Source of the DNA: Gordionus sp. m RMFG-2023
Taxonomy: Eukaryota; Nematomorpha; Gordioida; Chordodea; Parachordodidae
Length of the DNA: 64,000 bases
Assembly: GCF_954871325.1 (NCBI RefSeq)
Contig: NC_088775.1
Location: 72,207,561-72,271,560, forward strand
Direction of reading: 5' to 3'
This document shows, in pieces, positions 54,833 through 64,000 of the stretch; the first letter of the stretch is position 1, and every line of letters begins with the position of its first letter. The notes beneath the pieces are model-generated. The model was not told where the DNA came from, made no database searches, and worked only from the letters and a program-made list of their open reading frames with translations. Both the position numbers and the translations under genes were made by a program.

Positions 54833-55765
54833 TAAATGGCGTCGGATATGATTGAAGTTAATAAGTTATTGTTTTTTCAAAAGGGCCTGAAAATGACTGC
54901 AACAAAGACAAAGGTGATGATTGTTGGAGAAAATCTAAAGATGAAGGAATCTGGTAAGTGGCCTTATGGTGTATGTGGGAAAGGAGTTAGAAATTCAATC
55001 CAGTGCACCAGATGCCATAAATGGGTACATAATAGATGTAGCGGGAAAAAAAGAAAATTTGATGTTAGCAAGAATTATCTTTATTTGTAGAACGCGCATA
55101 AAAGGGGTACATAATAATGATAACGTAGAAAGGGTTAACCCTAGGGTAAGTGGATAAGTTTTGTTATTTGGGTGATATGCTAAACGCAGATGGTGGTGTA
55201 GATTCTGCCGTTGTAGAAGTTCAGAGAGATGCCGTCTTTTCTAACAAATAAAAAAGTTTCTCTGAAATTAGAGGTGAAAGTTTACGTAAGCTGTGTGAGG
55301 AATTGTTTTGTTTATGATGGCGAAACATGTGAATGCGACTCACGAAGCCAAATTAGAAAGAAGAGAGATGAGGATGATTAGATGGATGTGTGGGATATCT
55401 CTGAGAGAGATAAAAAATTAGCAAGTAATTGCGAGCAAGATTGGTATGGAAATGATTGGAGTGGTAATGCGACGAAATAGACTAAGATAGTTTGGGCATT
55501 TGGAACGTATGACAAATGATGACTGGGTAAAGAGATGCAGATGGAAGTAGGAGGATCAAGACCTAGACAAGATGACGTGGACAAATGTGATAGCGGCGGA
55601 TATGAGAAGCATGAATCTTACAAATATTGGCAGGACCGTCAAAAATGGAAAGAAAAATCAGAGGGAAAACTGGCCTACCTGGGTAAACCTGGAAATCGCC
55701 ATAAAACGGAGAAGAAAAAGAAGATCTTGTACAATAGTTTTAAACCAGATGAAACATAATTACTT
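54833..55765 (+). mobile_element. LINE 3' fragment with Cys/His finger (second LINE family)
   Basis: Remnants of the end of a reverse-transcriptase ORF: LKMTATKTKVMIVGENLK, then SGKWPYGVCGKGVRNSIQCT and RCHKWVHNRCSG, a PHD-like Cys4-His-Cys finger. Then come LGDMLNADGGVDSAVV-, RMIRWMCGISL-, GHLERMTNDDW- and ADMRSMNLTN-like strings typical of one widespread animal LINE lineage. It is 5'-truncated with many frame breaks. It is distinct from the RLE-bearing family. Confidence 0.75.
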
Positions 55766-56159
55766 AAATAAAATATTAGATGAATTGTGAATTTTATATG
55801 CTAAAAGGTAAAATAGTTTGATTTGCAAAATATCTTGTTTAGTTTACTAAACACCTTTTTATCTATAATTTTTAATCAAATGATTTTTTAATTAAATAAG
55901 CATAATTATTTAATTTTGGTGGTAAGCGTGGCCGAGAGATTATTAGTATATTATTTATAAGTATATTTTTTACACTGAATCTATTTTTAAATACCTTATT
56001 TCTATATATCAATTTACAATTAAATAATTACATACTGATTAATTATATATAAAATATAATTTTTTTAAAAATATATATTATTAAGTTAAACTTTATAATT
56101 TAAAATATTTTTTAAAAAGCTCTTTTGTTGGTATCGTGAATTCGTTTTCCTCTTCTTAT
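55766..56159. other. AT-rich DNA between two LINEs
   Basis: Nothing recognised between the end of the finger LINE and the tandem units. Confidence 0.45.
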
Positions 56160-56580
56160 TCAATCATCGATCCTTTATTTTTGCATTTTATTCTGCTTTA
56201 TTTATCGCGCTATTTTTTATTCTTAATCCATTCGCGATGAACTTTGAATTTTTCAACGGCATTTTAAAATTATTTTTAAAAACCTCTTATACCGAGCACA
56301 TCAATTCACTGGATCTTTATTTGTGATATTATGCATACGTTGTCCCCTCAGTTTCAATAATCGATTTTTCGTGATTGAAATTCGGTTTTATTTATCGCGC
56401 TATTTTATTTTTCCTAATCCATTAACGATGAACTCCGAACTTATTCAAAAAAACTATTATTTAATTAAAACCTCATATTCCGAGCATATCATTTATTTTT
56501 TGCATTAGTTATTCAGTTTTATTTATCGCGTTTCAATATCATACATAATCCATAAGCGACTTATTGTATACATTATAATA
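56160..56580 (+). repeat. Tandem units upstream of the RLE LINE (5' monomers)
   Basis: TTTTATTTATCGCGCTATTT, then TAATCCATT(C/A)(G/A)CGATGAACT and ACCGAGCA(C/T)ATCA, occur in order at about 56198 and 56388. A shorter third unit lies at about 56518. Periods are about 190 and 131 bp. They end some 200 bp before the LINE's first ATG, in the position of 5'-UTR promoter monomers. Confidence 0.65.
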
Positions 56581-56781
56581 TACCAATGATATTTTTCTTT
56601 ATGGTTAAATTTGGAGTTATTCATTTGTATGCAGGTTTTTTTTGCTGACTTGTGCCCTTTATTGTGGTAGTCACCACCGTTCAGGTTATTACACGCGCTT
56701 ATCCATAACCTGAAGTTATATCTCTCTACTATTCTGCTTCATTGTTCAAAAAAAATTTCTTACCCATTTTTCCCCCCCTTT

Positions 56782-59306
56782 ATGTTTTCTTCACAAATCT
56801 GTCCATTATGTCTGAAAACAGTACACATTAGAAAAGATGTATACTTACAATTCATGCACCACCTTCAGTCAGAAGTCCACATTCTGGCTTTGCTCCACTG
56901 TCTCTTATCAGTCAATCGATTATTCCTCTAGAAAATGTTGTTCCACCTCTTCGCAATTCAAATTCTTGCATCTCAGATTTCTTTTCTAGACCATTCTAAA
57001 CCAAATCATTTCAAAAATCCCCAAATGTGCAAGGTTGCTGAATCTTTCGCTGATTGTCTATCCTCCATATTGCTAAACTTCCTTTTCTATGTATATAATA
57101 TCTTCAGGGTGCTTGACATATAAATCCCTTACCCAGCAAATTAAGGAGGCGCATCCATTGTTGCCCCTCATCTCCATGAATATAGGATGTCATTGCTTGT
57201 CAAAAACGAAAGAAAACCCTCACTGATTGAGAAGAAGACCAGTTTGATCTGCAAGATAATTGACAATCTCAACATAAAAGGTGCACTTAAATTGATTTAC
57301 ATACATGACTCTCTTGCCGCAACATGTGCTTCTCTATTTACTTCTGAAGAAGTGAGGAAAGCTATCCTCTCCTTTCATTGAGATTCTGCCCACAATCATC
57401 TGCCCTATATTTCTCCAGGACATCACTTCCCCCTCTATGCTCACAAACTCCTTACTAAAATAATAAACCTTTGCAATAAAATTTTAAAAGGTGAAACCTA
57501 GATTTGTTTCTCCAGTCCTCTTCAGTGCTAGGCTAATTACACTTCAAACGCCCAATGATGATATTCGATTAATTTCAATAGGTTCTACTATTAGCCGCTT
57601 AGTTGCCAAGATGATATCTTCTCGAATAAAGCATGAAGTTTCATGTCTCCTAAACCCTTTCCAACTTGGTGTTGGAATCCCTGGTGGCTGTGAAGCTGTT
57701 GTACATTTAACATAAATACATATAGAAAATCAGCCTACCAATGAGTCTTTAATCAAAATTGACTTCTCCAATGCCTATAATACACTTTCTCAGAATTCTT
57801 TCCTGAGTTCCTCTTGTACTCTTTTCCCCGGTTACACAAAAATTTTTTATTCTTGTTATCATCTGCCTTCCACCCTGCAATTTGATATTTATAAAATTCC
57901 CTCAATTGAGGGCATTCAACAGGGAGATCCTCTTGGTTCTTTATTCTTCTGTTTAAGTATCAACGACATCGTTAAATCCATTAACTCGACGTGTTCATTA
58001 TCCTTGCATGCCTGGTATATTGATGATAATTGAATTTAATCAAGGAGACTGAGATGGTTATGGACTTTCTATCAATCCAGAGAAATCCGAATTCATTTCT
58101 ATCAAATCAATTAAACTCAATTCACACAACTTCAAACTCACTACCCTTGAGGAACTAAATCATTTAGGCGCTTCTGTTGAAGAATGCACAGCAATATATT
58201 CCTTTCTACATTCCACACTTGAAACGTTTTTGAGTTGGCTTATTTATCTTCCCTTCTCCCCTCCCACAAAGCCTTTTTCTTGAACAATTTTTCCAATATT
58301 CCTCGTATCCTATTTGCGCTTCGATCAACTCCCATTTTTAAATATCCCATACCTCTCGGTGTTTATGAAAATCGGATTAAAGTCCTAATCGAAAATATCT
58401 TAAACCTTAAATTCAATGAAATCGCGTGAACTCAAGCTACCAAGATGGGTGGACTTGGTATCAGATCTCCTTCCGACCTTGCCATAACTACTTTCATATC
58501 CAGTTGTCTTTTAACAAAAAATATTTTAAATTCCCATTTGATAAAACCTAACCCTTCCTATAATGGTGCTATTATCGAGTGGATATCACGAATTATCGCT
58601 ACCCACTTCCAGATACGAATAATTATTAGGATGGGATAGGCCTACTGATCGTCCTTTATTCTCCTCGCTGCTTAATGGATCTGACCATAAGTTCCTTGAA
58701 GCCATTCCCTCAGTTAATTTGCAATTACAACTTAACCAAAATGAGTTCACTCACGACATTGGTATTTGTTTAAACTGCCTAAAAACCCAACCCCAAACTT
58801 GTTCAGGTTGCAGTTCTGCCGTTGTTGGTAATGGAAGATATAGCCTCCATTGTCGCTCTTGTGAAGGTCGAATCGTTATAATTTATGAAATTCAATTATC
58901 CTTAGGGCTTTGAGACCTCAAATTCCCTCTATTCTTGAACCTTCTGGTATTTTCAGATCCGATGTTAAACGTCCTGATGGGATCTCTCAAATTCTGGTCT
59001 GGGACTCGTGTATTGATCCTTTGGCTCCATCCAATCAAATTCTTAACCTTCTGGAGAAAAAGGAGTTACTTAAAATAGCAAAATATTCTGAAATATCATA
59101 ATACATATATATTCATTCTCATTATTTCCACAACCTTAAAAACGTTTGGGAATCATGCATTATCCCTTTTCAAAAAACTTGGCTCGCACATTCATAAACT
59201 TACGTATGAACCTCGCAAAGGCTTTTTCTTAAGACAAAGACTCGCCATAGCGATTCACAGGGCTAATTACATTAGCTTCATTGGCCTCATCCCACAAAAT
59301 GATTAG
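56782..59306 (+). mobile_element. RLE-type LINE, longest copy (copy 3)
   Basis: Order of remnants: a CPLC...H-x-x-H finger at the first ATG (56800-56880); reverse transcriptase with SRLVAKMISSRIKHE, FQLGVGIPGGCEAVVHL, KIDFSNAYNT, GIQQGDPLGSLFFCL and the catalytic YIDD (about 58017-58028); then NFSNIPRILFALRSTPIF and MGGLGIRSPSDLA; a second Cys/His cluster (SLHCRSCEG); and the RLE signature RSDVKRPDG then LVWDS. The stop is at 59304-59306, with FLRQRLAIAIHRANY just before. Many frame breaks and some missing segments make it dead. N-terminal finger, one RT and C-terminal RLE is the R2-superclade plan. Confidence 0.85.
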
Positions 59307-59885
59307 TTTTAACATTAATATTTTTTGTGCGCGTTGTTTTCCTTTTTTTTCTTACATAAAATATATATATATATATTTGAAATTAGCATTTACCATTATA
59401 AACAAATTGATCAAATAAATAAAATCAATTAAAATTTGTTCTTATATATATACAAAATTTTTAAGTATTAAATTTGAATACAAAATGATAAAATGTAACA
59501 AAATATAAAGTAAAAAATTAATTAATTCCTATATATTTTATAAAAAGGTCATTTGATATTCTAATGTTAAATAATTGCCATTATAGTTATTATTAATTTG
59601 CTTTAATTAATAATATAATTTATTCTAACGATTATTTAAATTTATGTAAAATATTATTTATTTTTCAACATCTCTATAACAGATCTAAATATATTAATTT
59701 ATATTTCTGTTAAGTTAATATATAATTGGATGATTTAAAAGTATTTTTATTTAATTCATTCATATTCATTATATATAACCTCTTTATTAGCAAATGAACA
59801 TAACTTGTTATAAGATTATAAATTACCATTTTATCATAAACTGCATTCTTTTTAATATAAAAATTTGTTCTATTTATATGAAAAT
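59307..59885. other. AT-rich DNA, nothing recognised
   Basis: LINE 3' flank with a TA dinucleotide run near 59363. No gene is supported. Confidence 0.45.
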
Positions 59886-60127
59886 CAGAGACCTCCAAGG
59901 CCAGCCCTAAGCCTGGCCTTATTTAAATTTTTTTAAATACTGGGCCAAGCCTAATTTTTTAAAAAAATACCCTGGTCGAGCTGTATATTTTAAAACCGAA
60001 TATTTTAAATTGCTATTATTAGCTATAAAAATTAATGTAATATATTTTAAAAAAATCAGGGCCGGGGGCGTTTGTTTAAAAAAAATCTGGATAGGGCAGT
60101 TCTAATGGTACCTTCTGCAGGTTTCTA
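59886..60127. mobile_element. GGCCCGG-type MITE, diverged copy
   Basis: It starts CAGAGACCTCCAAGGCC and ends TTCTGCAGGTTTCTA. GCCAGCCC, GCCTGGCC, GGTCGAGC and GGGCCGGGGGC blocks lie between. Flanks ATGAAAAT and GTAAAAAT share 6 of 8. Confidence 0.6.
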
Positions 60128-61167
60128 GTAAAAATATTGTATCACAATTTTACCAGAGGTCATAACATAAATGGGTTAGTTAAATCGATTGAAATCAAAT
60201 TAATAAATGTTAAGTTAAATTATGATAATCTTATAAATACAAATATAAGTTGATTGATAAATAAAATGTGCAAATAAATAAATAAAATATATAATTTATA
60301 GTAAAAGACAAAATATATTAAAATGTTAATTAATTTAACGAAAATCATATATTGTATTAATGTTAAATCAGATTATAGTAACAAATTAAAATAGGTATTC
60401 ATTGAATTTAAGGAAATTATGATAATAGAATTTATATAACTATCCATACCATAATTATTATAAAAATGATATTTTGCAGATCAGATATTACATTTATCCC
60501 AGAATATCTTAGAACAATTACAAACCTAATATGACAGATATGTTGTTAATGAAATATTTTTTACAATTTGTATAAATTTTTTAGATAATTTAAATATATT
60601 CATTTAATTATAATAAAAAATTATATATTTACAAATAAAAATCTTGCAACTTTATTACATAGTTTGTGGAATACCATATGTAATTTTAATTCTTTATAAG
60701 TTATAGCAGCATCAATAGATTATCTATCTTTAGCCCTTATTTTTCTTAAATGCATTTAAGAAATAACTATTGTAAAACATATATTGTATTAAGTAATTCA
60801 TTGCCTATATTTTTTTTATGTTATTACATTTATTAATGTAAATTTTAATAAAAATTTATAAACTTATCTGGTGAATAATATTTTAATAAAACTATTTAAA
60901 AATTTAGTCTTATCTTTCTCTTAGATAACTTATCCCTCTAAATATTCATTTTGCTTATTCTGCTTGTATAGGCCATTTGAAAATAATTTGGTCCTGTAAG
61001 TACTTAGCATGCTTTTTTTATTATTTTAATAAGTAAATAATATTAGCTTTAAAGTAACATTGATCCCTTTTCTGGGGATATAGTACTTTTATGCCCAAAT
61101 TATTTATTAAAATATTTTATAATATAAAAATCAGCTGTATAATAAAAAATTGTTTGTTGATTGGAAG
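60128..61167. other. 1-kb AT-rich stretch, nothing recognised
   Basis: No gene, repeat or transposon end is supported. Confidence 0.45.
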
Positions 61168-62260
61168 CAGGGATGTGAACCTTCGACAAAAAAAAAGGGT
61201 CGGGGTTTGGGTACAGGAATAAAATTTGAAAGGACCAGGGTTCGGGTTCAGGGACATAAAAATAATGACTCAAAATAAGATTTTTTTATTCATTTATTAT
61301 TATATTTCAATATATATATATATTCATAATTTACAAATGAAAATTTTAAAATGAAATAATTTATATTTTAAATGTTTTATTCTCGCACAATCATAATATC
61401 TTCTAAAATATCATCTGAGATTTCCACGTAAAGTAGACAATATATATTTCAAAGATGAAAATTCACGTTCTACCCTTACCTAAAATAGATAGTTATCTTT
61501 ATAAAATTATTGTACTTGTGTCGCCGGTACAGCCATGAAGATCCTAGATAAGATATATAATTCTGGATATATTGAAGGATTTTCCCAGAATTTTAAAATA
61601 TTTATATCCTTATTTATTCTCTTAACTTCTGAGAACTTTACTATTAAAGATGCAATAGGCATTTTTTGATCCTCCTTTCTATCTGATGATAATATTTTTT
61701 TCTTCTATATCTAAAAGTAAAATTTCAAGATCATCAATGTTGCTATCATTATTATTATCACTACAACCAATAGGTATTGTCGTAGCCTCCATATTGTAAA
61801 TAATGGAGTTTTGCTTATGCCATAAATCCTTAAGATGGTCTTTAGCCATTTGTTTTTTCTCAATACTCAATAAAACTTGATATCAAGGGTCTAAATATAT
61901 AGAAGCGTATACAACACTATTTTGCAAATATAATTGCTCTCGAATTTTCATGTTTTCTAATATTTCGTATAAAAGGACTGTAAATTTTTCTAAATCTAAT
62001 CGGCATCTAATCTATATGCCTTAAAATCAAATAAAATAATTATTCTGATTAATATTGTTATTTTTAAAGCAACTATGCACTTAATACACTAGTAAGATCC
62101 TTTATTTGGCACCAATCATCTTCCGACAAAATGACTTCACATGCTCTTATAATAAAATCATTACAGAAATCTTTCAATTAATAATCGTTCTAGCATCATA
62201 TAAATTGAGGACCAACGTGTTGTGCATTATCATTTAAATTAAAATATTATTACTAGTACT
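61168..62260 (-). mobile_element. hAT element D with CAGGGATGTGAACC end, cut by element E
   Basis: The left end CAGGGATGTGAACC matches the ends of the MITE at 48573, and GGTTCGGG-type blocks follow. The minus strand has transposase remnants: CEVILSEDDWCQIKDL near 62110-62150, a 63-codon frame at 61679-61870 (MAKDHLKDLWHKQN), and RVEREFSSLKYI near 61455-61490, the dimerisation-domain signature. Frames are broken. The 5' part is missing where element E begins at 62261. Confidence 0.65.
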
Positions 62261-64000
62261 CAGGGTTGGGCAAATTTTCAGAAAATTGTATTCGGATACA
62301 GATACAGATACTTTATAAAATTTTGTATTTAAGATACAAGATACTTTAGAAAAATTTCAATAAGATATAAGATACAAGATACTTGTATTTTTTTAAAAAA
62401 AAGTATCTAAGATACTAGATACTTTTTTAAAAAACATTAAAGTCAAAATCAAAATGTATAAAGCTTTATTTTCTTATATGTAGTATAAATTTATAAAAAA
62501 ATATTTAAAATAAAAACAAATTTATTATAAAAGATAATGCGATATTCCATTTAATAATTATATAATTAGTAAATAATAATAAATCAGCATCATATATCAG
62601 CATTATTTTTATTATTAATTTTCAAATGATTTATCGTTCAATCTTTGACGATTTGGTCTATTAACCATATAGCAAAGCTAAATAATCTTTCAACGGGGGC
62701 TAAGGAGGGTAATATTGTGTTATATTTAATAAATATTTCTTTTATATATTTATAACTATTTAACATATTTATACTCCGCCTTTTCATATAATTTAGGACC
62801 TCTATTTCAATATCATTCATTGAATTATTAGAATTGGATGTGGTACTTTTAAGGCAAAAGTAATCATCATCTTCATCAATTGAAGATTTTGTTGAAGTAT
62901 TAATTTCAATATTATTTTTAAAAACAATTAAAACTTCATGTAATAACAAATCCTGAAGGTATTTTTTTTCTTTTTCACCATCAATCCAACGATTTTTAAA
63001 ATAGGGATGAGAAATAGTTGCCAAAAATGCACTTTTAAAATTGTTATCAAAATCATATATATTTTTAAATCTTTTATTTAAATAATTTTCTATGGCAATA
63101 GCTAATGGTTTGCAAAATTGTAGATTGGTTTGAATTAAATTTGTAATTTTTTTTAACGACATTTAAAATTGGAGCTGATTCTCCATAATAGCAGTTGATT
63201 TCACTCTGTATTTTGTCAATCGCTATAGCCAATGGGGCCATATTATATTGCAATATTCTTCTAAATATTGAATTTCAATATCTCTTAATTTAGGAAATTC
63301 TAATTTTTGACATAATTTAGGAAGTTCGCCTTTAAATTTTAATAAACTATGAAGACTATCATACAAACTATTCCATCTAGTGCAACAAGGTGTAACTAAT
63401 TGTTTTCCTAAAACTGCTTTGATAAGTTCTGCAGTTTTAGGCCTATTATTTGCATTCCATAGCTTAGTATATTTAGCTATTGCAGGATGATGAATTTTAG
63501 AAATGTTAGGAGAATCCTTAATAGCTCTCTCGACATCTGTTGTAGCAATTAGACTTATCGTATGGCACAAACAGCGAATGTGTTGAGGTAATGTTATTGA
63601 GGCTTCTTTAAACCCTTAAATAAACAAATAAATAATTTTATTTGAGTAAAATTTTTTACTAAATTTACAATATCATAATAAATTTTAAAGAAGTATTAAA
63701 TAATACTTTCAATGATTTAGAATTCTATACATTCATCATCATTGATGTCAAAGTCATTCTCTACAGCTTCCATAGAATATCCAAACTCCTTGAAAGCTTT
63801 CTTAAAGTTAGAGCCGTTATCTGTAACAGTTGCTATAACTTTTTCGTCAATACCAAAGTCACAATGAATTTCTTTATTATGATAATCTTGAAGTACTTCA
63901 AAAAATTTGCCATTAAGTATGCTTAGTTATTGTTATAATTTTCGGTTGAAGAATCATCTGAAGACGAAGATAAACATATTATTCTATTTTCTTCTTCCAT
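62261..64000 (-). mobile_element. hAT element E with CAGGGTTGGGCAA end, runs off the window
   Basis: The left end CAGGGTTGGGCAAATTTTC is followed by AGATACAAGATACTT repeats. On the minus strand, 63223-63570 encodes CHTISLIATTDVERAI and TPCCTRWNSLYDSLHSL, a conserved hAT block. Then 62638-63162 encodes the C-terminus with LPSLAPVERLFSFA, the hAT dimerisation motif. The two open frames are separated by a break, and a further N-terminal part at 63730-64000 starts MEEENRIICLSSSSDDSS. It is less decayed than its relative at 4430-6024. The other end is outside the window. Confidence 0.75.

Noticed and set aside
1-64000. LTR retroelements, Polintons or other virus-derived elements
   Set aside because: No long terminal direct repeats, protease/integrase or capsid-like strings were recognised. 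All mobile DNA identified is of hAT/MITE, LINE or SINE type.

Overview
The window looks like nuclear DNA of a very AT-rich animal. Two spliced genes with animal-type domain architecture can be rebuilt exon by exon; everything else is transposon-derived or blank. I cannot name the species. No rRNA, CRISPR array, operon or LTR/viral element was recognised.

Layout. 1-25.8 kb is a transposon field: a 1.9-kb hAT-type element with a perfect 8-bp target duplication (290-2214) that carries a copy of the repeat it landed in; a tRNA-headed insert; a decayed hAT copy (about 4430-6024); a P52rIPK-like hAT relic (9105-10876) hit by a GC-rich MITE; two partial copies of a LINE with an RLE-type nuclease (12.75-13.54 kb plus, 19.56-20.8 kb minus); and a 66-codon open frame for a small membrane protein (21161-21361 minus). 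25.9-43.4 kb holds a plus-strand cordon-bleu (COBL/COBLL1) relative. I traced 11 phase-compatible exons plus a possible first exon: Cobl ubiquitin-like domain, two basic-proline (KRAP-like) motifs, and a C-terminal WH2. Its introns hold several hAT elements. 44.8-52.3 kb, tail to tail with it, is the C-terminal half of a TBC1D24/Skywalker gene on the minus strand: six exons, complete TLDc domain, stop at 44812. The TBC domain itself was not found. 52.9-64 kb is again mobile DNA: a GC-rich MITE, a second LINE family with a Cys/His finger (54.8-55.8 kb), the longest RLE-LINE copy with 5' tandem units (56.2-59.3 kb), and two abutting hAT elements (61.2-64 kb), the second running off the window.

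How it fits together. The two host genes have intact reading frames, canonical GT-AG junctions and consistent phases, while nearly every intron over 1 kb is built from hAT copies of at least six terminal-repeat types. Several insertions have perfect or near-perfect 8-bp target duplications. COBL relatives bind and nucleate actin; TBC1D24/Skywalker acts in synaptic-vesicle and endosome traffic with Rab/ARF6. Their adjacency says nothing about joint function. The most noteworthy points are the rebuilt COBL-like gene, the low-complexity exon in the TBC-TLDc linker, the hAT carrying its own target repeat, the short GC-rich palindromic module found in two unrelated elements, and the autonomous/non-autonomous hAT pairs.
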